Assembly: GCF_900106035.1 (NCBI RefSeq)
Contig: NZ_FNUC01000004.1
Location: 3,633,722 to 3,697,721 of the forward strand
Length of the DNA stretch: 64,000 nucleotides
From: Jiangella alba
Lineage (GTDB): Bacteria > Actinomycetota > Actinomycetes > Jiangellales > Jiangellaceae
Direction: 5' to 3'
The translations under genes were made by a program, and so were the position numbers. Shown piece after piece: positions 17,534-24,556 of this stretch. A model generated the notes under the pieces. The model was not told where the DNA came from, searched no databases, and saw nothing but the letters and a program-made list of their open reading frames with translations. Position 1 is the stretch's first letter. Each line of letters starts with the position of its first letter.

Positions 17534-18486
17534 CGGGCCGCTCCCGCCCCGTCCGGAGGGCTCGGCCGCAGGTGCAGCTCGCGCCCGCCGATGACCCACT
17601 CGGTGAGGAAGATCGAGCCGTCCGGGCCGGTGGCGACGCCGTGCGGGCTGTTCAGCACGCCGTCGTACAGCGGCGGGCGCACCATCGCGCCGCCGACCTC
17701 GTGGTTCGGCCAGCCCGGCCGCTTCTCGCCGTCCGGGAACGGGACGAGCACGTCGAGCCCGCCGCGATCGAGGTCGACGCTGTGCAGGGCGCCGTCGAGG
17801 TCGGTGACGACGAGCCGCTCGCCGAGCGCCGCGAGGCCGCTCGGGCTGCGCAGCTCCGGGTGGGTGAACTCGCCCGCGAACCGCCCGTCGAGGTCGAGAC
17901 GGACCAGGCGGCTGTTGCCGCGATCGGCGATGACGAGCTCCGATCCGGCCCGGACGATGACGCCGTGCGGGCACCGGAACGGCGTTCCGCCGGCGCCCTC
18001 CAGGGTCGTCACGTCGTCGCCGCGGAACAGGTGCACCAGGCTCTCCCCGTAGCCGTCGGCCACCACGACCAGCGACTCGGTGTCGTCGACGGCGACGGAG
18101 GTCGGGTACCAGCCGTACTCCGCGTAGCGCGGGTGCTCCGGGCGGACGAGGTCGGTGAAGACGCCCGAGGCGAGGTCCAGCACGCCCGCGCGTCCCACCC
18201 GGGTCTCCGGGTCGTACGCCGGCGGCCGCTGCTTCCAGCCGGGGTCGACCAGCCAGAGCCGGCCGCCGCCCGGGCCGAGGGTGATGTCGTGCACCTCGAG
18301 CAGCGGGACGGGGATGCGCTGCACGCTGCCGGTCGGGAGGTGGCGCGCGATGAGCGCCCCGCCCGCGGGGTCGGTCCAGTACACCGTCCCGCCGGCGTCG
18401 GCGGCGATGCCGGCGTGCGACCACTCGGCGCCGTCCCGCCCGCTCGGCGACAGCGTCGCCCAGGTCAGACCGTTACCACTCGACAT
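17530..18486 (-). CDS. NHL/SMP-30-type beta-propeller protein
   Basis: A 318-residue soluble protein built of repeated beta-propeller blades: GIAADAGGTVYWTDPAGGAL, DITLGPGGGRLWLVDPG, GVIVRAGSELVIADRGNSRLVRLD and GVATGPDGSIFLTEW. The pattern is that of NHL-repeat and SMP-30/gluconolactonase proteins. No signal peptide is present. It could be a lactonase acting on an oxidised sugar, which would fit the P450 genes just upstream, or a binding protein. It overlaps the P450 gene by 14 bases. Confidence 0.8.
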   Translation of the reverse strand: MSSGNGLTWATLSPSGRDGAEWSHAGIAADAGGTVYWTDPAGGALIARHLPTGSVQRIPVPLLEVHDITLGPGGGRLWLVDPGWKQRPPAYDPETRVGRAGVLDLASGVFTDLVRPEHPRYAEYGWYPTSVAVDDTESLVVVADGYGESLVHLFRGDDVTTLEGAGGTPFRCPHGVIVRAGSELVIADRGNSRLVRLDLDGRFAGEFTHPELRSPSGLAALGERLVVTDLDGALHSVDLDRGGLDVLVPFPDGEKRPGWPNHEVGGAMVRPPLYDGVLNSPHGVATGPDGSIFLTEWVIGGRELHLRPSPPDGAGAAR

Positions 18487-19681
18487 GAACTCTCCCCGGT
18501 GAGTAGGTGGGCAGCGGGCCGGCGAACGGCAGCGGCGCGGACTGCGCCGCCTCGACCAGCCGCAGCGACGGCAGCCGGTCCAGCAGCTGGGTGATCGCCT
18601 CGGCGATGACCACCCGGGCGAGCTGCTGGCCGATGCAGCCGTGGATGCCGTGGCCGAAGGCGATGTGCCCGAAGGCGTCGCGGGTGACGTCGAAGGTGTC
18701 CGGGTCGGCGAAGCGGTCGCCGTCGCGGTTCGCCGCCACCGTCGACACCCAGACCGACTCGCCCGCCCGGAACTCGATCCCCTGCAGGGTCACGTCCTCG
18801 GCGACGGTGCGCGGGTGCGCGGACACGAACATCGCGTGGAACCGGACGAACTCCTCGACCGCCGGGCGGATCAGCGCGGGGTCGCGGCGCAGCGCCGCCA
18901 GCTGGCCGGGGTCGGTCAGCAGCGAGACCATGGTCGTCGGGATCATGTAGGCGATCGCGTCGCGTCCGGAGCCCATCAGCACCGAGGTGATCCCCAGGCT
19001 CTCCGCGTCGGTGAGATCGGAGCGCAGGATGTCGCTGATGGTGTCCTCGCCGAGGTCGTCGCGCTTCAGCTCGAGCACCTCGCGGGCGAAGGCGATCATC
19101 TCCTCCGGGCGGAGGTCCTCGGCGGCGAAGATGTCGGTGAACTCGCCGGACCGGTGCTCCGGGATGCCCAGCACGCGGCAGTGGGCGAACACCGAGACGG
19201 GGACGCCGAAGTCCCAGAACAGGTCGGCGCTGCTCCCGGCCGCGACGATCTCGTCCAGGCGTCGTTCGACGAAGGCGCGGACGGCCGGCAGCTGGCCGCG
19301 CACCGAGCGGACCGAGAACCGGCCGACGACGGTCCGGCGGACCCTGGTGTGCTGCGGCGGGTCGAGGCCGAGGACGTTGCCCGCCATGAAGGCGTCCACC
19401 AGGTCGTTGTCGGGCAGGTGACCGGAGAACGCGTGGTGCCCGACCGGGTGGCGCTGGTCGGCCTGGCTGAACCGGGCCGCGTCCTCCAGGACCGCCCGGG
19501 CCAGGTCGTACCCGGTGACGAACCACCCGACGTTCCCGTCGTCGGCCGTCAGGTGGGTCGCGGGCGCCTCCGCCCGCCACGCCGCGAACTGCGGCGACGG
19601 GCGGAACGGCGTGCCGTCGGTGGGCATGACGGCCGCGTGGTACGGGCAGCCGGTGCCCTCGATGTTCGGTGCGGTGCTCAT
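18473..19681 (-). CDS. Cytochrome P450 in a sugar-uptake operon
   Basis: A 402-residue soluble P450. The haem-binding loop FGHGIHGCIGQQLAR (Cys near residue 348) and the helix K motif EEFVR are intact. The I-helix, normally (A/G)Gx(D/E)TT, reads SGRDAI near residue 238, so the conserved Thr of the proton-relay pair is Ala, as in a few P450s whose substrate supplies the hydroxyl. It overlaps the reductase gene (ATGA), and a ferredoxin gene completes a class I system. Context suggests oxidation or O-demethylation of a sugar; this is inference. Confidence 0.93.
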   Translation of the reverse strand: MSTAPNIEGTGCPYHAAVMPTDGTPFRPSPQFAAWRAEAPATHLTADDGNVGWFVTGYDLARAVLEDAARFSQADQRHPVGHHAFSGHLPDNDLVDAFMAGNVLGLDPPQHTRVRRTVVGRFSVRSVRGQLPAVRAFVERRLDEIVAAGSSADLFWDFGVPVSVFAHCRVLGIPEHRSGEFTDIFAAEDLRPEEMIAFAREVLELKRDDLGEDTISDILRSDLTDAESLGITSVLMGSGRDAIAYMIPTTMVSLLTDPGQLAALRRDPALIRPAVEEFVRFHAMFVSAHPRTVAEDVTLQGIEFRAGESVWVSTVAANRDGDRFADPDTFDVTRDAFGHIAFGHGIHGCIGQQLARVVIAEAITQLLDRLPSLRLVEAAQSAPLPFAGPLPTYSPGRVHVEW

Positions 19682-20820
19682 GGGACGAGCTGCCTTTCTC
19701 CGAGGTCTGCCGGGATGGGGGCGAGCCGGGCGCGGGCCTCGCGGAAGGCGCGCGGGAGGTTCCAGCCGACGACGCCGACGGGGGCGCCGTCGCGGGTGGC
19801 GAGCGCGACGAACCGGCCGCCGGCCACGTCGCCGTCGACCACCGCGAGGGCGTTCGCGCCGTCGAGGCGTCCGTACACCTGGATGCGCGTGCCGTGGAGC
19901 TCGGACCAGTAGAAGGGCACGATGTCGTGCATCGGCGGCCGGCCGGTGACGATCGTCGTCGCGACGGCGTGGGCCTGCTCGATCGCGTGCTGCTGGTGCT
20001 CGACCCGGGGCGCGGGCGCCCAGCGCGCGACGTCGCCGACGGCGTAGACGTCCGGGGCCGCCCGGCCGGCGGTGTCGCACACGACGCCGTCGTCGATCCG
20101 CACCGCCGACCCGGCCAGCCAGCCGACGTTCGGGCGGCACCCGGTGGCCGTCACGACGACGTCGGCGGCCGGCTCGGATCCGTCCGACAGCACGGTGCCG
20201 TCACGGCGCAGCTCGACGGCGTCGACGCCGAGCCGCAGCCGCACGCCGTTCGCCCGGTGCAGGCGCACCAGGCGGGGCGAGAGCAACGGTCCGATGGTGC
20301 CGAACCGCAGCTCCCGGTGCCGGCCGGTGAGCGTCACCGCCAGCCCGCGCTTCGACAGGCCGGCCGCGATCTCGGCGCCGAGGATGCCGGCGCCGATCAC
20401 CAGCGCCCGGCTCGCGCCGTCGAGGGCGGCGGTGAGCGCGGCCGCGTCGTCGACGGTGCGCAGCGTGTGCACGCCGGCGACCGCGGGCCGGCGGGCGGAG
20501 ACGCCGGTGGCGATCACCAGCGAGTCGTAGGGCAGCTCGCCGTCCGTGGTCAGCAGGACCCGCCGGCCGGTGTCGAGGCCGGTGGCGCGGACGCCGAGGA
20601 CGAGGTCGACACCGTCGGCGGCGGTCGTGATCGTCGCGTCCGCGGGCGCCCACTGACCCGTCAGGACCTGCTTGGACAGCGGCGGGCGGTGGTAAGGGCG
20701 GTGCGGTTCCGCCCCGACCACGGTGATCGCCCCGTCGTAGCCGGCGCGGCGCAACGACTCCGCCGTCGTGATGCCGGCGATCGACGCGCCGACGATCACG
20801 GTGCTGGGCCGCGTGGTCAT
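19678..20820 (-). CDS. FAD-dependent NAD(P)H:ferredoxin reductase
   Basis: A 380-residue putidaredoxin-reductase-like flavoprotein. The first Rossmann motif is IVGASIAGITTAESL at the N terminus, the NAD(P)H motif VIGAGILGAEIAAGL lies near residue 140, and the FAD ribityl motif YAVGDVARW lies near residue 255. Its job is to pass electrons from NAD(P)H to the ferredoxin encoded just upstream and so to the P450 encoded just downstream. Confidence 0.93.
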   Translation of the reverse strand: MTTRPSTVIVGASIAGITTAESLRRAGYDGAITVVGAEPHRPYHRPPLSKQVLTGQWAPADATITTAADGVDLVLGVRATGLDTGRRVLLTTDGELPYDSLVIATGVSARRPAVAGVHTLRTVDDAAALTAALDGASRALVIGAGILGAEIAAGLSKRGLAVTLTGRHRELRFGTIGPLLSPRLVRLHRANGVRLRLGVDAVELRRDGTVLSDGSEPAADVVVTATGCRPNVGWLAGSAVRIDDGVVCDTAGRAAPDVYAVGDVARWAPAPRVEHQQHAIEQAHAVATTIVTGRPPMHDIVPFYWSELHGTRIQVYGRLDGANALAVVDGDVAGGRFVALATRDGAPVGVVGWNLPRAFREARARLAPIPADLGERQLVP

Positions 20821-20827
20821 GCGCCGC

Positions 20828-21019
20828 TCACTCCGCCAGCGCGATCGCCCGGGCGGGGCACAGCGCCGCCGCCCGCCGGGCCGCGTCCTCGAGCTCGGGC
20901 GCGACGTGGTCGGCGAGGACGATGACGATGCCGTCGTCGTCCTGGTCGAACAGGTCCTCCGCGACGAGGGCGCACTGGCCGGAGCCCACGCAGGCCGGCT
21001 CGTTCACGTCGATCCTCAT
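20828..21019 (-). CDS. 3Fe-4S ferredoxin of the P450 system
   Basis: A 63-residue ferredoxin. Only three cluster cysteines are present, Cys10 and Cys16 in ACVGSGQCALV and Cys54 in LCPARAI, the pattern of the 3Fe-4S ferredoxins that serve actinobacterial P450s. It is the first gene of the minus-strand operon and is separated from its reductase by seven bases. The divergent AraC gene is 121 bases away. Confidence 0.93.
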   Translation of the reverse strand: MRIDVNEPACVGSGQCALVAEDLFDQDDDGIVIVLADHVAPELEDAARRAAALCPARAIALAE

Positions 21020-21112
21020 GGAGCCCGCCTCACTGTTTCGATGGAGAAGACCATGGGTTCAGCGTCGGGGATCGGCGACGGGCGCAACAACGCCGTGCTC
21101 GCTCGGAACTGG

Positions 21113-21118
21113 TACGAT
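21113..21118 (+). promoter_or_regulatory. Candidate -10 hexamer of the AraC-family gene
   Basis: TACGAT matches the actinobacterial TANNNT -10 and would give a leader of about 16 bases that includes the GGAGGG ribosome site at 21131-21136. No convincing -35 is visible. The 121-base gap with the ferredoxin gene must also hold the promoter of the minus-strand operon, which I could not place. Confidence 0.35.
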
Positions 21119-21140
21119 TTTTGCCCACGAGGAGGGTGCG

Positions 21141-22040
21141 ATGCCGGTTGCGTATGAGCATCTCGAGCCGCTCTACCCGCTCGGATGGCGCTACTTCCGG
21201 TTCAAGTCGCCCGTTCTACCGCCACGGATGCACGCCCATCCGGAATTCGAGCTGGTTCAGATCGTCAGCGGCGTGGGCACCCGTCTCATCGGCGATTCGA
21301 TCGAGGAGTACCAGCCGGGCGACCTCGTCCTCATCGGCCCGCAACTCGCCCACACGTACGCGTCCATCCCCGACGGCGGCATGAGCGAGGCCATCGTCGT
21401 CCATTTCGCGAAGTCGTTCCTCGGCGAGACCTTCTTCGACCTGCCGGCCTTCGCCAGCGTCAGCACCATGCTGGCGGCGTCGGCCAACGGGCTGCGGTTC
21501 ACCCAGGCGCCCGACACGCTGGCGACGCTCGGCCACCTCGCGGCCGCCGAGAAGACGGTCGCCCTGCTGCACCTGCTCGTCGCGCTCAGCCGGCAGCCCT
21601 ACACCTGGCTCACGACCGGCCAGTCGTCGTCGGGCGCCGACAGCTCGAGCGCACGCCGCATCGAGGCCATCGTGGCTCACGTGCACGAGCACTACCGCTC
21701 CGCCATCACCCTGCAGGACGTCGCCGGCGCGGTGCACATGAACGCGAGCGCCGCGAGCCGCCTCTTCGCGCGGTCGACCGGCCTGACCCTCACCCGCTAC
21801 ATCACGGTCGTGCGCCTCAACGCCGCGTGCCGCCTGCTGCGCGACACCGACCTGCCGATCGCCACCATCGCGTCCGACAGCGGGTTCGGCAACCTCTCGA
21901 ACTTCAACCGCAGGTTCCGCCAGGTGAAGCAGACGACGCCGAAGGAGTACCGCGTCCTCGTCCGCTCCGGCCGGGTCGACATGACGAGCCGCGAGTACCT
22001 GCCCAACGTCAAGCAGAGCCAGGAGCTCCAGTTCGGCTGA
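21141..22040 (+). CDS. AraC-family regulator with cupin sensor
   Basis: A 299-residue regulator. Residues 1-90 form a cupin-like sugar-sensing domain (HAHPEFELVQIVSGVGTRLIG, GDLVLIGPQLAHTY); residues about 175-275 hold two helix-turn-helix motifs (LQDVAGAVHMNASAASRLFARSTG and IATIASDSGFGNLSNFNRRFR). Such proteins activate sugar catabolic genes on binding a ligand. It is divergent from the ferredoxin-P450-ABC-GH89 operon and is its most likely regulator. The ATG has GGAGGG five bases upstream. Confidence 0.92.
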   Translation: MPVAYEHLEPLYPLGWRYFRFKSPVLPPRMHAHPEFELVQIVSGVGTRLIGDSIEEYQPGDLVLIGPQLAHTYASIPDGGMSEAIVVHFAKSFLGETFFDLPAFASVSTMLAASANGLRFTQAPDTLATLGHLAAAEKTVALLHLLVALSRQPYTWLTTGQSSSGADSSSARRIEAIVAHVHEHYRSAITLQDVAGAVHMNASAASRLFARSTGLTLTRYITVVRLNAACRLLRDTDLPIATIASDSGFGNLSNFNRRFRQVKQTTPKEYRVLVRSGRVDMTSREYLPNVKQSQELQFG

Positions 22041-22049
22041 GGGGGCCGG

Positions 22050-22577
22050 TCAGGCGCCCACGAGTTCGCGAAGCGCCGCGATGTCGCGGACGTCCTTCGG
22101 CCGCCACGGGCCTCCGTTGCGCAGCGTGGGGAACTGCTGCTTCATGGCCAGCATCCCGGCGGCGCTCATCGCCGGGACGGGACGTCCGCCGAGGTGGCCG
22201 GGGATGTCGCCGAACGAGCCGGCCGGGAACACCCAGTCGGACCAACGGCCCTGCGGGCGGAAGGTGCCGTCGGCATGCGCGTCGAAGTAGGCGGTGCTGA
22301 AGGCCAGCCCGTTCCAGCTGAACTCGCGCGACTCCTCGGGTGGCTGGGTGTCCAGGACGACGGCGCCGGCGTCGGTGAGTGCCGCGGCGCCGCGGTCACC
22401 GTCCGGCCGCTCGACCCAGAGCTCGACGTCGCCGTGCTCGCGGGTGATGCGGCCGATCCGGGCGTCGAGGCCCCACCCTCCGAACAGCCAGGCCGGCACA
22501 CCCGCCCCGCGCAGGACGTCGACGACAGCGTGGATGCCCGCCACCTGGGCGGCCCCGTGCGCGTCCGGCGTCGTCAC
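22050..22577 (-). CDS. Nucleotidyltransferase resembling aminoglycoside adenylyltransferases
   Basis: A 175-residue protein. LFGGWGLDARIGRITREHGDVELWV near residue 30 is the Gly-Gly-Trp and acidic metal-binding core seen in ANT(2'')-like nucleotidyltransferases, although the first position of the acidic pair is Gly-Asp where Asp-Asp is usual. The C-terminal half (AMKQQFP, RPKDVRDIAAL) also fits that family. It could modify an aminoglycoside or another small molecule; many chromosomal relatives have no proven resistance role. The GTG start overlaps the diguanylate cyclase stop. Confidence 0.75.
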   Translation of the reverse strand: MTTPDAHGAAQVAGIHAVVDVLRGAGVPAWLFGGWGLDARIGRITREHGDVELWVERPDGDRGAAALTDAGAVVLDTQPPEESREFSWNGLAFSTAYFDAHADGTFRPQGRWSDWVFPAGSFGDIPGHLGGRPVPAMSAAGMLAMKQQFPTLRNGGPWRPKDVRDIAALRELVGA

Positions 22578-23896
22578 GACGGCGGTGGCGCCTCGGTGCG
22601 TTCCGGCGCGAGGGCGGTGGGCAGCGGCGGCGCGGTGAGGTAGACCCGGATGGTGTTGCGGTCGCGCTTCGCCTCGTACAGGGCGGAGTCGGCGGCGGCG
22701 ACGAGGTCGTCGACGGTGGTGGAGGCGTCGGGGACGTGGTGCACGCCGCCGACGGAGGCGGTGATGGTCACCGTCTCGACGTCCTCGCCCGCCGGCGCTT
22801 CGAGGACGATGCCCTGGATGCGCAGCCTGACGCGTTCGGCGATGCGCCGCAGGCTCTGGTCGCTGTCGATGTCGGCGACGACGATGGCGAACTCCTCGCC
22901 GCCCCAGCGGCCGCAGGCGTCGAGCTCGCGGACCTCGCCGCGCAACTCGTCGGCGACGGCGCGCAGGACGCGGTCGCCGAACAGGTGGCCGTAGGTGTCG
23001 TTGATCTTCTTGAAGTGGTCGAGGTCGATCATGAGCAGGCCGAGGCCGGTGCCGGCGTCCTGGGCGCGCACCAGCAGCTGCTCGGCGTGGTGGTGCCAGC
23101 GCGCGGACGTCGCCAGGCCGGTCTTGGCGTCGATGCTGGCCGCCTTCTCGAGGCCGGTGACCAGGCTGCCGCGGTGCAGCGCCACGATGACGACCAGGAC
23201 GGCCGGCAGTGCGACCGGCGTGGTGACGATGGTGATGGCGACGAGCACACCGAGCGCGGCCGCGCCGGCTTCGAGGATCTGCCCGGAGAGGTCGGAGAAC
23301 AGCTCGCGGGCCGACGTGGTGGGGTTGTGGGAGGCGATGGCGGCCACGATGAGGCCGAAGTTGACGGCCCAGGCGACGGCGGCGGCGAGCGCGATGACAC
23401 CGAACTCGACGGCCGTGGCCGGCAGGCCGGGGTAGCCGTTCAGGCCGGTGGCGAGGATGAGGACGGCGAGACTCGTGCCGAGCAGGATGGTCGACGTCGT
23501 GTAGACGGCGCGGTACGGCGGCGTCCGGCGGCGCTTGACGCGGTCCCAGAGCAGCACGTTCGTCAGCACCACCATGCCCAGGGCGAGCGACGGCGGCAGC
23601 ACGATGGTGGTGGCCATGACCCACACGGCGGCGGAGTCGATGTGCGCGACGGCGGGCGAATGCGCCACCGCTCGTCGCTGCTCGACGTGCCGGGTCAACT
23701 CGGTCGCGGCCCACGCGCAGCCGGCCAGCACACCGAAGCGGACCAGGTCGTTCTGCCCGATGGAGACCGGCACCAGGACGACGGTCACGGCGGCGACGGC
23801 GACGGCCAGCGCGTTGACCGCCATGATCAGGATCTGGCTCGGCCGGGGGGTGCGCCACAGCGCCCAGCCCCGGAGCCACGATCGCAATCGGTGCAC
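22574..23896 (-). CDS. Membrane diguanylate cyclase (GGDEF domain)
   Basis: A 440-residue protein with eight or so N-terminal hydrophobic helices (residues about 20-250) and a C-terminal GGDEF domain. The active site is GGEEF, with DLDHFKKINDTYGH upstream, so it should make cyclic di-GMP. An inhibitory I-site RELD lies exactly five residues before the active site, implying product feedback. I chose the GTG at 23896, which has GGAGG upstream, rather than the earlier ATG. A TATACT -10 lies at 23948-23953. Confidence 0.92.
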   Translation of the reverse strand: MHRLRSWLRGWALWRTPRPSQILIMAVNALAVAVAAVTVVLVPVSIGQNDLVRFGVLAGCAWAATELTRHVEQRRAVAHSPAVAHIDSAAVWVMATTIVLPPSLALGMVVLTNVLLWDRVKRRRTPPYRAVYTTSTILLGTSLAVLILATGLNGYPGLPATAVEFGVIALAAAVAWAVNFGLIVAAIASHNPTTSARELFSDLSGQILEAGAAALGVLVAITIVTTPVALPAVLVVIVALHRGSLVTGLEKAASIDAKTGLATSARWHHHAEQLLVRAQDAGTGLGLLMIDLDHFKKINDTYGHLFGDRVLRAVADELRGEVRELDACGRWGGEEFAIVVADIDSDQSLRRIAERVRLRIQGIVLEAPAGEDVETVTITASVGGVHHVPDASTTVDDLVAAADSALYEAKRDRNTIRVYLTAPPLPTALAPERTEAPPPS

Positions 23897-23947
23897 GCTT
23901 CCTCCGCCCGGTGGGCTCCGCCAACCCCATGTGAGGACGTGCGGCAC

Positions 23948-23953
23948 AGTATA
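23948..23953 (-). promoter_or_regulatory. Candidate -10 of the diguanylate cyclase gene
   Basis: On the minus strand the bases read TATACT, a near-ideal -10 about 50 bases before the GTG start. It sits in an unusually A+T-rich patch (23949-23983). No good -35 is seen at normal spacing. The mini-gene array points the other way from here. Confidence 0.5.
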
Positions 23954-24082
23954 ACCAAGACGTAGGACGCAAAATAGACATGGATGGCGCACCAGCCGTA
24001 ACCGCTCTTGACGACCACAGGTGGGAGCGAAAGGTGGGACAACCGACCAGACGCGTCACCGCGCGACGGGTTCCGCCGCGGC

Positions 24083-24115
24083 CCGGCCGGCCGCCGGCCG
24101 GTCTCGACGATCGAG
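24083..24115 (+). repeat. Two strong hairpins just before the mini-gene array
   Basis: CCGGCCGG at 24083-24090 is repeated at 24094-24101 around a three-base loop, and because each arm is self-complementary the pair can form an eight-base-pair stem. A second stem, CTCGA (24103-24107) with TCGAG (24111-24115), follows. Both lie between the intergenic centre and the first mini-ORF, where they could act as an attenuator or RNA-stabilising leader. Confidence 0.5.
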
Positions 24116-24129
24116 GGGAGGGCCTCGCC

Positions 24130-24153
24130 ATGCGTGGAAACAGCTGGGACTGA
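24130..24153 (+). CDS. Mini-ORF 1, heptapeptide MRGNSWD
   Basis: ATG CGT GGA AAC AGC TGG GAC TGA, with GGGGAGGG as ribosome site at 24115-24122. This copy lacks the upstream in-frame GTG found in the others, which supports the ATG as the true start. It uses the most divergent codons (CGT, GGA) yet encodes the same peptide. Confidence 0.7.
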   Translation: MRGNSWD

Positions 24154-24205
24154 CGAAGGGGCAGCGATCCCGATGCGGCTGACGGCAAAGACGGAGGTGA
24201 GCACG

Positions 24206-24229
24206 GTGCGCGGTAACTCCTGGGACTGA
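24206..24229 (+). CDS. Mini-ORF 2, GTG-started heptapeptide (M)RGNSWD
   Basis: GTG CGC GGT AAC TCC TGG GAC TGA, preceded by GGAGGT at the normal distance. An in-frame ATG at 24173 would make an 18-residue form MRLTAKTEVSTVRGNSWD, and an even longer frame runs back to 24008. The shared ribosome site favours the short form. Confidence 0.65.
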   Translation: MRGNSWD

Positions 24230-24278
24230 AGAACACGAGCCCCCTGACCGGACGACCCCCGAGGAAGAGGTGACCACG

Positions 24279-24302
24279 ATGCGCGGCAACAGCTGGGACT
24301 GA
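24279..24302 (+). CDS. Mini-ORF 3, heptapeptide MRGNSWD
   Basis: ATG CGC GGC AAC AGC TGG GAC TGA after the conserved GAGGTGACCACG block. The GTG within that block is in frame, so a ten-residue product starting (M)TTM is a formal alternative. Nucleotide-identical to copies 4 and 5. Confidence 0.7.
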   Translation: MRGNSWD

Positions 24303-24351
24303 GGAAAGACGAGCCCCTGACCGGACGACCCCTGAGGAAGAGGTGACCACG

Positions 24352-24375
24352 ATGCGCGGCAACAGCTGGGACTGA
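24352..24375 (+). CDS. Mini-ORF 4, heptapeptide MRGNSWD
   Basis: Same 24 bases as copy 3 and a very similar 49-base spacer before it, which suggests that copies 3 and 4 arose by recent duplication. Confidence 0.7.
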   Translation: MRGNSWD

Positions 24376-24426
24376 CCGAAGACGAGCCCCCCGACCAGAA
24401 GACCCCCCGAGGAAGAGGTGACCACG

Positions 24427-24450
24427 ATGCGCGGCAACAGCTGGGACTGA
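24427..24450 (+). CDS. Mini-ORF 5, heptapeptide MRGNSWD
   Basis: Same 24 bases as copies 3 and 4. The spacer before it is 51 bases and has diverged in its middle part while the ribosome-site block is unchanged. Confidence 0.7.
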   Translation: MRGNSWD

Positions 24451-24500
24451 CGAGATGAGCGAGCCCGCACCCACGCGACCCACAGGGAGAGGTGACCACG

Positions 24501-24524
24501 ATGCGCGGCAACTCCTGGGACTGA
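24501..24524 (+). CDS. Mini-ORF 6, heptapeptide MRGNSWD
   Basis: ATG CGC GGC AAC TCC TGG GAC TGA. Serine is TCC instead of AGC, a synonymous change that needs two base substitutions. The spacer before it is the least similar, but GAGAGGTGACCACG is kept. The array ends 32 bases before the stop of the convergent MFS gene. Confidence 0.7.
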   Translation: MRGNSWD

Positions 24525-24556
24525 CCCCGCCCGACGTTCCTGCCGGTGTGAATCGG

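Larger units (their letters stand above)
24130..24524 (+). repeat. Tandem array of six mini-genes encoding MRGNSWD
   Basis: Six 24-base ORFs follow each other at start-to-start distances of 76, 73, 73, 75 and 74 bases. Copies 2 to 6 share an upstream block of the form GAGGTGACCACG (GAGGTGAGCACG in copy 2) that gives the ribosome site; spacers are otherwise free to vary. Within the ORFs all differences (CGT/CGC, GGA/GGT/GGC, AGC/TCC, ATG/GTG) leave the peptide unchanged. The units point away from the diguanylate cyclase and toward the convergent MFS gene. Confidence 0.9.

Noticed and set aside
23897..24129. Cyclic di-GMP riboswitch beside the diguanylate cyclase gene
   Set aside because: I looked for a GEMM-type conserved core and saw none; the visible structures are plain hairpins.
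24130..24524. CRISPR array
   Set aside because: The repeated part is a start-to-stop ORF with its own ribosome site, the spacers resemble one another, and no cas gene is present.
18473..24524. P450-modified peptide pathway linking the P450 to the MRGNSWD array, as in biarylitides
   Set aside because: The P450 is more than 4 kb away in a coupled operon with sugar-uptake genes and an intervening AraC gene. Known minimal precursors sit directly beside their P450.
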